Shown piece by piece: positions 1 through 5,433 of a stretch of DNA of 5,728 nucleotides. Origin of the DNA: Oscillospiraceae bacterium. Its GTDB lineage: Bacteria > Bacillota > Clostridia > Oscillospirales > Oscillospiraceae. Position 1 is the stretch's first letter; the number at the start of each line of letters is the position of its first letter. Made by a program: the position numbers and the translations under genes. A model generated the notes under the pieces. The model did not search any database and was not told the origin of the DNA. It saw nothing but the letters and a program-made list of their open reading frames with translations. The stretch spans positions 1 to 5,728 of the forward strand of contig JAQWCP010000114.1 of the NCBI GenBank assembly GCA_028705905.1, given 5' to 3'.

Positions 1-1
1 T

Positions 2-76
2 GTCAGCCCCGCTCTTGTGGTGCATACCGGCCCCGGTCTGATAGGAATTGGTGTGCAAAAAGCAATTGAATCATGA
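2..76 (+). CDS. C-terminal fragment of a probable DegV-family protein
   Basis: Only the last 24 codons and a TGA stop (74-76) are inside the window; the gene begins upstream. The readable tail contains VVHTGPGLIGIG. A His-Thr-Gly-Pro-Gly segment followed by small and hydrophobic residues near the C-terminus is typical of the DegV family, whose members bind a fatty acid and, in Firmicutes, act as FakB subunits delivering fatty acids to the kinase FakA. The short piece cannot show which member this is. The stop lies 31 bp before the next start with no terminator between, so the two genes are probably co-transcribed. The family call rests on one motif and is moderate; the open frame running to a stop is direct. 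Confidence 0.55.
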   Translation, partial: VSPALVVHTGPGLIGIGVQKAIES

Positions 77-107
77 TCTTATTTACCCAAGTTAGAAGGA
101 AGAAACC

Positions 108-755
108 ATGAAAAAATCACTTATCCCCTCTTACTCTGTAGGAGAAGAAATTTTCAATTCAATCACCCACGGAGTTGGCGCACTATGCTCCATCGTAGGT
201 TGCGTCATCCTCATTATAAAAGCTGCGCTGGGCGGCGGCGCAGTTGCCATTGCCAGTGCTGCAATCTATGGGGCTTCTCTCATCATTCTCTATACAATGT
301 CCACATTATACCACAGTTTGACAAACGAAGCCGCCAAACGGATTTTTCGTATTTTTGACCACTGCACCATTTTTCTTTTGATCGCAGGTACATACACGCC
401 TTATCTGCTCCTGACGTTGGGAAACACATGGGGACTTGTCATCTTCTGCATCCTCTGGGGTATGACCATCTTGGGTATGATCCTCAACGCGGTCAATTTA
501 GAACGGTTCAAACGATTTTCCATGATTTGCTACATCGTGATGGGCTGGTGCATTGTCATCGTCATAAAACCTGTCATCTTGGCGTTGGGTACAACGGGAA
601 CCATCCTTTTGGTGGCTGGCGGTGTGCTTTATACAGTTGGCATCCTCTTTTACAGGCAAAAACATAAAAAATATATGCATTCTATCTGGCACATTTTTGT
701 ATTCACTGCCAGCTTGCTGCATTATCTCTCTGTTTTGTTCTATGTCATTCCTTAG
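108..755 (+). CDS. trhA: Hemolysin III / TrhA-type PAQR-family membrane protein
   Basis: This 215-residue protein has the usual length and seven-helix layout of bacterial hemolysin III-type proteins (PAQR family, CREST superfamily). Family landmarks are all present: an N-terminal EEIFNSITHGVG segment (residues 13-24), STLYHS with S65 and H69 at the end of the second helix, DH at 84-85 followed by IAGTYTP (92-98), and the C-terminal HSIWH...H pattern with H191, H195 and H205. The conserved Ser, Asp and His residues form the metal site in this superfamily. The family is linked to membrane homeostasis (TrhA); the old hemolysin name comes from overexpression data and is not evidence of a toxin here. 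The ATG at 108 is supported by an AGAAGGA ribosome site (94-100) seven bases upstream. The gene probably shares a transcript with the DegV-like gene before it and ends at the hairpin just downstream. Confidence 0.9.
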   Translation: MKKSLIPSYSVGEEIFNSITHGVGALCSIVGCVILIIKAALGGGAVAIASAAIYGASLIILYTMSTLYHSLTNEAAKRIFRIFDHCTIFLLIAGTYTPYLLLTLGNTWGLVIFCILWGMTILGMILNAVNLERFKRFSMICYIVMGWCIVIVIKPVILALGTTGTILLVAGGVLYTVGILFYRQKHKKYMHSIWHIFVFTASLLHYLSVLFYVIP

Positions 756-760
756 AAATG

Positions 761-862
761 AAAAAACAAGGAGCCTCTGGTAGTGAAGTGCCCCCAAAAG
801 TTAGACAGTATGATATACTGAATAACGATTGGGGTGCTGTTCATAGGGGCTCCTTGTTTTTT
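761..862. terminator. Bidirectional terminator with an insertion in its loop
   Basis: The 15-base arm AAAAAACAAGGAGCC (761-775) is exactly complementary to 848-862, which ends in six T. The arms follow the trhA stop by five bases, and the distal arm abuts the stop codon of the converging EFR1 gene (861-863). Because one side is A-rich and the other T-rich, the hairpin can terminate both genes. The arms are 72 bases apart, but removing the 60-bp element at 784-843 and one TAG copy leaves an ordinary 9-base loop. Confidence 0.85.
784..843. mobile_element. 60-bp palindromic mini-element, possibly IS3-derived, with TAG direct repeats
   Basis: The segment begins TGAA and ends TTCA and is flanked on both sides by TAG (781-783 and 844-846). 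Its two halves (784-811 and 815-843) are inverted copies agreeing at about 22 of 29 aligned positions with one gap. They meet at a perfect CAGTAT-GAT-ATACTG centre (806-820). The left half contains CCCCCAAAAGTTAGACA, which from memory resembles the terminal repeats of IS3-family (IS150-group) insertion sequences, and 3-bp duplications are normal for that family. It is far too short to encode a transposase, so it would be a MITE-like derivative or an end-to-end remnant. The palindrome and direct repeats are seen directly; IS3 origin is inference. Confidence 0.55.
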
Positions 863-1682
863 AAAATAACTCCGGTTCTGCACGCCGGGCAAACATCTCT
901 TCCAATTCATGCTGATGATACAAGTACCGCTCATCGGCATAATATTTTGCGCCAACAGGGCATTGTTTGACGCAGGCACCGCATTTGATGCAAATCCCAA
1001 CCATCTCAAACGCATCTAACTGACTAATAGAGCCCATCGGGCAGACAGAGGCACAAAGACCGCACTGTGTACAAGTATCTCTCGTCTCTGGGTGTACTTT
1101 TAGAATGTTCACTTTGCTTCCATTGCGGTCTTGTGGCACATAATGGGGGCGCAAAGGAGTCTGCCCGTTCACGGGAACCGGATGTTTTGGTGCGGACTCC
1201 ATCCGTTGCACCTGTTCCGCCACCTTCTTTGCAAACTGGCCGGTCAGCTCTAAATCTTTCTCATCTGGTCGCCCTTTACCCAGCTCGTAAGAGAAGGAGA
1301 GTTCGCCAATAAAAGCACCTGCCGCGATGGTGCGAAATTCATCTGACTCCAGCAGATCCCGTAGCTCAATCAGCGCATCATCATAATTCCGATTTCCATA
1401 TACAACCATTGGGACGGCCAGTGCACCATTCCCTTTTACCTTTTCCTGAATATAAGGTACCAGTATATTGGGGACCCGCCCTGCATAGACCGGCGTCCCA
1501 AAAATAACCAAATCGCCCGCCCCAAAGCAAAGGGTCTGTTCCCTCTGCGCCGGCAATGTAAAATCCCAGACAATTACAGGTTTCGAGAGCAGTTCTCCCA
1601 GGCTATTTGCAACTGCCTCTACAACCCGCCGCGTTGTGCCAGTGGCACTAAAGTAAACCGCATGTACCGCTTGAATCGTCAC
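861..1682 (-). CDS. EFR1-family flavodoxin/ferredoxin fusion protein
   Basis: This 273-residue cytoplasmic redox protein has two parts. The N-terminal flavodoxin-like domain (about residues 5-160) begins with YFSATGTTRR (10-19), whose S12-T17 loop matches a flavodoxin FMN-phosphate loop, followed by GTPVYAGRVP (62-71) and VVYGNRNYDDAL (93-104). The C-terminal part is a two-cluster ferredoxin: C204, C207, C210 and C214, and C231, C234, C237 and C241, both CxxCxxCxxxCP and thus able to hold two [4Fe-4S] clusters. This matches the EFR1 family of anaerobic Firmicutes, whose electron partners are not established. The start is GTG at 1682-1680, chosen because AGAAGGAG (1697-1690) lies seven bases upstream; no nearer start fits. 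The gene follows the coaBC stop by 15 bp, so the two are almost certainly one transcript. The stop codon touches the shared terminator. Confidence 0.9.
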   Translation of the reverse strand: MTIQAVHAVYFSATGTTRRVVEAVANSLGELLSKPVIVWDFTLPAQREQTLCFGAGDLVIFGTPVYAGRVPNILVPYIQEKVKGNGALAVPMVVYGNRNYDDALIELRDLLESDEFRTIAAGAFIGELSFSYELGKGRPDEKDLELTGQFAKKVAEQVQRMESAPKHPVPVNGQTPLRPHYVPQDRNGSKVNILKVHPETRDTCTQCGLCASVCPMGSISQLDAFEMVGICIKCGACVKQCPVGAKYYADERYLYHQHELEEMFARRAEPELF

Positions 1683-1697
1683 TATGCTGCTCCTTCT

Positions 1698-2912
1698 CTA
1701 TTCATCAATTTCTGCCCGATGCTTTAAAATTTCGTCCAGCAGAATATCTGACACAGCATCCTTGGACAGGAGTGGCAGCTCTTGCTTCCGCTCTTTTGTA
1801 ATCAGTGTCAACACATTGGTATCTACACCAAATCCGGCGCCAGACTCTTTCAAATTATTGGCTGCAATCATTTGAATCTTCTTTTTTTCCAGCTTTTTTC
1901 TGGAATTTTCGACCATATCCTTAGTTTCCATAGAAAATCCACAAAGGTACTGTCCTTTTGGCCTGTGCTCCCCCAAATACTGCAAAATGTCTGGATTGCG
2001 CACCAGTGAAATGAACATTTCACCGTCCTTCTTTTTTAATTTATCATTTGCCACTTCCGCTGGACGGTAATCTGCCACAGCTGCCGCTTTGATGATGATA
2101 TCCTGTTGTGCACTCCGGCTTGTCACTGCATCAAACATATCCTGCGCCGATACAACGTCAATTCGTTCCAAAGAAGCAGATGTTTTCAAACTCGTCTTCC
2201 CCGTGACGAGTGTCACCACAGCACCACGTTTTGCAGCCGCTTCCGCAATGGAATATCCCATCTTCCCGGTGGAATAATTTGTAATATACCGCACGGGGTC
2301 AATGGCTTCCTGCGTGGGACCAGCCGTCACCAAAACCCGAATGCCTTCCATGTCCCGCCGGCGTTCTCCCCCCAGCAGGCACGCCTTAATGCGTTCCAAA
2401 AGCTGCTCTGGCTCCGGCATCTTGCCAAGGCCCACATCGCCACAGGCCAAAAGCCCCTCTGCCGGCTCTACAATCTCCCACCCAAACACACGCAGCCGTT
2501 CTAAGTTCGCCTGAGTGGCGGGGTTTTCATACATCCCGGTGTTCATGGCGGGGGCCGCCAATTTCGGACAGCGGCAGGCCAGAACGGTTGTGGTCAACAT
2601 ATCATCTGCAATTCCGTTGGCGAGCTTTGCCAGCACATTCGCCGTGGCCGGCGCAATCATGACTAGATCCGCCTGTTTTGCCAACGCAATATGTTCTACG
2701 TTATACTCAAAGCTTCGGTCAAATGTGTCAAAAAGCGTCCGATGCTCCGTCAGTGTATCAAACGTGCGGGGAGAAATGAACTCCATCGCATTTCGCGTCA
2801 TCAGCACATGAACATTACACCGCTCTTTTTTCAAAGCGGACGCCAAAGCGGCCGCTTTGTATGCCGCTATACTGCCTGTTATACCAAGCAGAACCGTTTT
2901 CCCTTCTAGCAT
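1698..2912 (-). CDS. coaBC: Bifunctional phosphopantothenoylcysteine synthetase/decarboxylase
   Basis: CoaBC joins 4'-phosphopantothenate to cysteine using CTP and then decarboxylates the product to 4'-phosphopantetheine in CoA synthesis. With the ATG at 2912 the protein has 404 residues, a normal length for the fused enzyme. The N-terminal FMN-dependent decarboxylase domain (about 1-180) shows GITGSIAAYKA (10-20), active-site H74 in NVEHIALA, the PAMN motif (121-124) and C157 in LACGDVGLGKMPE. The C-terminal synthetase domain (about 192-400) shows VTAGPTQEAIDPVRYITN (195-212), STGKMG, AAAVADYRP (276-284) and a lysine-rich KLKKK (291-295). A GTG at 2918 is also in frame, but GAGG (2924-2921) is only two bases from it and eight from the ATG, so the ATG is preferred. 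The gene is transcribed away from the transporter/coaX pair and leads a two-gene unit with the EFR1 gene. No key residue appears missing. Confidence 0.95.
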   Translation of the reverse strand: MLEGKTVLLGITGSIAAYKAAALASALKKERCNVHVLMTRNAMEFISPRTFDTLTEHRTLFDTFDRSFEYNVEHIALAKQADLVMIAPATANVLAKLANGIADDMLTTTVLACRCPKLAAPAMNTGMYENPATQANLERLRVFGWEIVEPAEGLLACGDVGLGKMPEPEQLLERIKACLLGGERRRDMEGIRVLVTAGPTQEAIDPVRYITNYSTGKMGYSIAEAAAKRGAVVTLVTGKTSLKTSASLERIDVVSAQDMFDAVTSRSAQQDIIIKAAAVADYRPAEVANDKLKKKDGEMFISLVRNPDILQYLGEHRPKGQYLCGFSMETKDMVENSRKKLEKKKIQMIAANNLKESGAGFGVDTNVLTLITKERKQELPLLSKDAVSDILLDEILKHRAEIDE

Positions 2913-2969
2913 AGTCACCGCCTCATTTTCTGTTAGCTTTCCGTTTTTATCTTTCCTCTTTTATTCATT

Positions 2970-2998
2970 AGTATAACAAAGCCTTGGCACATTGTAAA
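2970..2998 (-). promoter_or_regulatory. Predicted sigma-A-type promoter for coaBC and the EFR1 gene
   Basis: Read on the minus strand, TTTACA (2998-2993) and TATACT (2975-2970) are separated by exactly 17 bases. Each box differs from consensus by one base. A transcript would begin near 2963, giving a leader of about 50 bases with no evident structure. Prediction from sequence only. Confidence 0.65.
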
Positions 2999-3028
2999 TA
3001 TTTTTCCAAAGAAAACGCAAAAAATTGG

Positions 3029-3057
3029 TTGCCTTTCGACAAGAAACCCAGTATAAT
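3029..3057 (+). promoter_or_regulatory. Predicted sigma-A-type promoter for the ECF transporter and coaX
   Basis: TTGCCT (3029-3034) and a perfect TATAAT (3052-3057) are spaced 17 bases apart. The expected start is about G3064, leaving a leader of roughly 119 bases before the TTG start. It lies about 30 bp from the -35 box of the divergent coaBC promoter, so one regulator could affect both. Confidence 0.7.
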
Positions 3058-3063
3058 ACCTTT

Positions 3064-3174
3064 GTCTATGAACAGTTTGTGCCGTTGTACCAATTTGGAC
3101 AGCAGACCACAGGACGCTGGCATAGATAAAACAAAAATGTGCTGTATCCGTTATTTTGGAATAGCAACAGGAGG
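3064..3174 (+). promoter_or_regulatory. Possible structured mRNA leader of the ECF transporter gene
   Basis: Two helices can be drawn by eye. UUUGUCUAUG (3061-3070) pairs with CAUAGAUAAA (3121-3130) with one G-U pair; about 7 bp remain if transcription begins at 3064, and this would close a domain of 50 bases. A second hairpin pairs UGCUGUAUCC (3140-3149) with GGAAUAGCA (3158-3166) through one bulged A (3146) and one G-U pair, with an 8-base loop. It ends two bases before the AGGAGG ribosome site (3169-3174). I do not recognise a known riboswitch class. The pairings are visible; a regulatory role is inference. Confidence 0.35.
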
Positions 3175-3182
3175 TTTTAAAA

Positions 3183-3887
3183 TTGAATCAATCACATCTT
3201 TCCACCGGGACAAACCACAGTACCGCTCGTAGTATTGCGCTACTCTCTATTTTTGTGGCGATCATCCTGATCTTAACCTTTACCCCCATTGGATTTCTGA
3301 ATCTGGTTGTCATCAAGGCCACAATCATCCACATTCCCGTCATCATTGGCTCCATCCTGTTTGGTCCTAAAAAAGGCGCCGTCTTAGGCTTCTTTTTCGG
3401 GCTTGGCAGCTTTTGGGTCAATACGATGACCCCAAGCCTGCTTTCCTTTGCATTTTCTCCCTTCATTCCTGTCCCCGGTCTGGAACATGGCAGCCTATGG
3501 GCTTTGGTTATTTGTTTCATTCCTCGTATTTTGGTGGGAATTGTCCCCTATTATGTATATCAATTACTCCAAAAGCTATCCCGTAACGCGAAAAATACTT
3601 TGCGGCCGCTCTCTTTGGTACTCGCTGGCATATTCGGTGCATTCACCAACACCATCCTGGTCATGGGGCTGATCTTTGTCCTGTTCCGCAACGCCTACGC
3701 AGTCGCCAAAGAAATTCCCGCAAACGCCGTTCTGGGTGTCGTCCTGGGCGTCGTAGGAACCAATGGTGTTCCAGAGGCCATTGTTGCCGCCGTGGTAACA
3801 CCGGTGGTTTGCCTCCCTCTGCTCAAGCTGCTTCGAACCCCTGATACTCTGATCACCGGCACTATTTCCGAAAAAGGAGCCGAATAA
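3183..3887 (+). CDS. ECF transporter S component, probably for pantothenate
   Basis: A 234-residue, very hydrophobic protein with about six membrane helices (roughly 16-38, 43-60, 64-82, 104-128, 142-168, 184-215). It resembles substrate-binding S components of energy-coupling factor vitamin transporters, for example in TPIGFLNLVVIKATIIHIPV (34-53) followed by GSILFGPKKGAVLGFFFGLG (56-75). S components bind the vitamin in the membrane and work with a shared EcfT/EcfA module, which is not in this window. The ligand is not readable from sequence. Pantothenate is inferred because the pantothenate kinase gene starts three bases after its stop and coaBC lies divergently upstream; another substrate is possible. 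The start is TTG at 3183, supported by a perfect AGGAGG (3169-3174) eight bases upstream; the next in-frame ATG (codon 82) would remove the first helices. The N-terminal 15 residues are polar and probably cytoplasmic. Confidence 0.8.
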   Translation: MNQSHLSTGTNHSTARSIALLSIFVAIILILTFTPIGFLNLVVIKATIIHIPVIIGSILFGPKKGAVLGFFFGLGSFWVNTMTPSLLSFAFSPFIPVPGLEHGSLWALVICFIPRILVGIVPYYVYQLLQKLSRNAKNTLRPLSLVLAGIFGAFTNTILVMGLIFVLFRNAYAVAKEIPANAVLGVVLGVVGTNGVPEAIVAAVVTPVVCLPLLKLLRTPDTLITGTISEKGAE

Positions 3888-3890
3888 CCT

Positions 3891-4661
3891 ATGATCCTCG
3901 CCATTGACATTGGAAATACAAATATTGTCATCGGAGCAATCCAAAAACAAAAAATTATGTTCACCGCCCGCATCAGTACGAACTTCAAACGCACATCGGA
4001 TGAATTTGCTTTTATCATCGGCGGAATTCTAGAAAATCACCAAATCAACCCACGGGATATGGAAGGTGGCATCGTATCTTCCGTCGTCCCGGAATTAAAA
4101 GCTGTTATGCAGCATACGATGGAACAACTGACCAGAAAACCCATTCTAGTTGTGGGTTCCGGCTTGCGTACCGGCCTGAACATTCGAACGGATGACCCGG
4201 CTCAATTGGGAAGTGACCTGGTTTTAGCGGCAGTCGCCGCAGTTGCAAAATACCCCAAGCCAATCATTGTCTACGACTTTGGTACTGCAACAACATTGTC
4301 CGTCATCGATCCCCAAGGTAATTATATCGGTGGTATGATTATACCTGGTATGCGTTTGTCCATCGATGCGCTCTCTGCCCAGGCAGCACAGCTTCCATAT
4401 GTTCATCTGGAAAAACCGCAGCAGTTTGTGGGGAGCAATACGGTCAATTGTATGCAGTCCGGTGTTGTATATGGAAATGCCGCCATGATAGATGGCCTTT
4501 CAGCCCGGGTAGAGGAATTTTTGGGTATGCCTACCACAGTTGTTGCCACTGGCGGTTTGGTTCATCTAGTGGCCCCTTACTGCAAACGCAAACTCATTTG
4601 TGACGATCATCTTCTCTTAGATGGACTGCGTATTCTATATGAAAAAAACCATTCTAAATAA
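3891..4661 (+). CDS. coaX: Type III pantothenate kinase
   Basis: CoaX phosphorylates pantothenate to 4'-phosphopantothenate, the first step of CoA synthesis. This type is not inhibited by CoA and needs a monovalent cation. The 256 residues match the family length, with the ASKHA-fold landmarks in order: MILAIDIGNTN (1-11) with D6 in the phosphate-binding loop, LGSD (106-109) with D109 as the probable catalytic base, YDFGTATTLSVID (128-140) with D129 in the cation site, GGMIIPGM (147-154), and ATGGL (219-223) near the C-terminal CDDHLLLDGL (237-246). The family often has Gly-Ala-Asp where this protein has Gly-Ser-Asp, a conservative change. The ATG is three bases after the transporter stop, and its AAGGAG site (3874-3879) lies inside the end of the transporter gene, so the two are translated from one mRNA. 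The unit ends at the hairpin at 4693-4737. Confidence 0.95.
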   Translation: MILAIDIGNTNIVIGAIQKQKIMFTARISTNFKRTSDEFAFIIGGILENHQINPRDMEGGIVSSVVPELKAVMQHTMEQLTRKPILVVGSGLRTGLNIRTDDPAQLGSDLVLAAVAAVAKYPKPIIVYDFGTATTLSVIDPQGNYIGGMIIPGMRLSIDALSAQAAQLPYVHLEKPQQFVGSNTVNCMQSGVVYGNAAMIDGLSARVEEFLGMPTTVVATGGLVHLVAPYCKRKLICDDHLLLDGLRILYEKNHSK

Positions 4662-4692
4662 AAGATTCTTTTCCTGTTGCAAATCAGAATAC

Positions 4693-4737
4693 AGCAAAGA
4701 AAGGGAGGCCACATTTTGTGGCCTCCCTTTCTTTGCT
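4693..4737. terminator. Long perfect hairpin terminator after coaX
   Basis: Bases 4693-4713 and 4717-4737 are perfectly complementary 21-base arms around a TTT loop. The GC-rich core GGGAGGCCACA (4703-4713) pairs with 4717-4727, followed by TTTCTTT (4728-4734), which serves as the U-rich tail while also pairing with the A-rich 5' side. It starts 32 bases after the coaX stop. No gene converges here, so its symmetry is not needed for shared termination. Confidence 0.85.
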
Positions 4738-4785
4738 AAACTTATAATTTTAGAAATATTTTATGAATTTTCTATGAACAAACTA

Positions 4786-4814
4786 TTGCCATATTTTGAA
4801 AAATATGTTATATA
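4786..4814 (+). promoter_or_regulatory. Predicted promoter with a palindrome in the spacer
   Basis: TTGCCA (4786-4791) and TATATA (4809-4814) are 17 bases apart, with a TG one base before the -10 box (extended -10). The spacer carries the perfect inverted repeat CATATTTT-GA-AAAATATG (4790-4807), a possible operator. Transcription should start near 4821, at the base of the hairpin at 4821-4837. Confidence 0.6.
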
Positions 4815-4820
4815 TAGACT

Positions 4821-4837
4821 TGTACCTTCGGTGTACA
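4821..4837 (+). promoter_or_regulatory. UUCG-capped hairpin at the predicted 5' end of an mRNA
   Basis: UGUAC (4821-4825) pairs with GUACA (4833-4837), with one bulged U (4832) and a C-G pair closing a UUCG tetraloop (4827-4830). C(UUCG)G is an exceptionally stable loop. A hairpin at the extreme 5' end can protect an mRNA from decay; that role here is inferred. Confidence 0.45.
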
Positions 4838-4877
4838 TTAATCTAAAAAAGAACGGAAAAGAAAGGAGTTTTAGTGT

Positions 4878-5276
4878 ATGAAAGCACCAGGAAAAGGATT
4901 TTTACAAGTTTGCGGGATTTTGTTCGTCATCTTCTCTGGAATCAGCTTGATCATGTTGGCAGTGAGCGGCTCTGTGCTTGGCGCGTTAGCAGGCATGGCA
5001 TCGGACTACGGTGTTAGCACTTCTGAATCCACCACCGCTTTGATCGTGGGTGTGATCTTTGGGGTCATTAATCTAGTAGCTGGCATTATCTTTATTGTCA
5101 ACTGCAATAAGCCGGAGAGAGCCACGCTCTGCTTGGTCTTTGCAATTCTGACCATCCTGCTTCAGATTGTCAGCATCATCATGTTTGGTTTTGCTTGGAC
5201 ATCTTTGATCGGGTTTGTTCTGCCCATTCTTTGTCTGATTGGCGCAATCAAAAACAAAGGTGCAGTTGTTGCATAA
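4878..5276 (+). CDS. Small four-helix membrane protein of unknown function
   Basis: I do not recognise this 132-residue protein with confidence. It has four predicted membrane helices (about 8-36, 53-74, 81-104 and 107-124), a polar loop between the first two (SDYGVSTSESTT, 42-53), a short basic/polar stretch NCNKPERAT (75-83) between the second and third, and a lysine-bearing tail. The N-terminal KGFLQVCGILFVIFSGISLI resembles small clostridial membrane proteins of the DUF4064-like kind, but no catalytic motif is visible. The ATG at 4878 is set by AAAGGAG (4862-4868), nine bases upstream. The gene stands alone, with its own promoter at 4786-4814 and terminator at 5287-5322, so neighbours say little about function. 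A real gene is well supported by the ribosome site, the composition and the flanking signals; the function is open. Confidence 0.8.
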   Translation: MKAPGKGFLQVCGILFVIFSGISLIMLAVSGSVLGALAGMASDYGVSTSESTTALIVGVIFGVINLVAGIIFIVNCNKPERATLCLVFAILTILLQIVSIIMFGFAWTSLIGFVLPILCLIGAIKNKGAVVA

Positions 5277-5286
5277 ATAACATACC

Positions 5287-5322
5287 AAAAAAGCTGTCTG
5301 GAATCTCCAGGCAGCTTTTTTT
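5287..5322 (+). terminator. Rho-independent terminator after the four-helix protein gene
   Basis: AAAAAAGCTGTCTGG (5287-5301) pairs with CCAGGCAGCTTTTTT (5307-5321) with one G-T pair and a five-base loop, and ends in seven T (5316-5322). It begins ten bases after the stop codon. Confidence 0.9.
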
Positions 5323-5352
5323 ATGTCATTATAGAGGCCCTGTTGGATTTTC

Positions 5353-5381
5353 TGTTCCATTGTCCGATTTTATGGTATACT
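5353..5381 (+). promoter_or_regulatory. Predicted promoter of the GDPD-like gene
   Basis: An extended -10 (TG one base before TATACT at 5376-5381) lies 17 bases after a weak -35, TGTTCC (5353-5358). An overlapping alternative is TTGTCC (5360-5365) with TATAAA (5384-5389) at 18-base spacing. Either gives a leader of about 40 bases; I cannot decide between them. Confidence 0.45.
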
Positions 5382-5433
5382 ATTATAAAGCATTTGCATT
5401 CACAAATGATACTTGATACACCGAGGATTCACT

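Noticed and set aside
761..862. Small regulatory RNA gene in the trhA/EFR1 interval
   Set aside because: No promoter pair is visible ahead of it, and the position right after two converging stops fits a terminator carrying an insertion better.
1067..1312. Plus-strand open frame antisense to the EFR1 gene
   Set aside because: It is a mirror of the ferredoxin coding strand; the minus-strand protein has all eight cluster cysteines and a good start.
2106..2504. Plus-strand 132-codon open frame antisense to coaBC
   Set aside because: It lies wholly within the strongly supported coaBC gene, has a low-complexity basic and histidine-rich product and no ribosome site.
2916..2918. GTG as start of coaBC
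   Set aside because: It is only two bases from the GAGG site, whereas the ATG at 2912-2910 is eight bases away and gives the usual N-terminus.
3090..3098. CCAATTTGG mini-palindrome in the transporter leader
   Set aside because: Only four pairs with a one-base centre; too short to be an operator or a stable hairpin.
2984..3232. Plus-strand 82-codon open frame in the divergent control region
   Set aside because: It spans both predicted promoters and the transporter's ribosome site, lacks its own ribosome site and looks like translated non-coding DNA.
4621..4881. Plus-strand 86-codon open frame after coaX
   Set aside because: It starts inside coaX in another frame, reads through the perfect terminator hairpin and the promoter of the next gene, and has no ribosome site.
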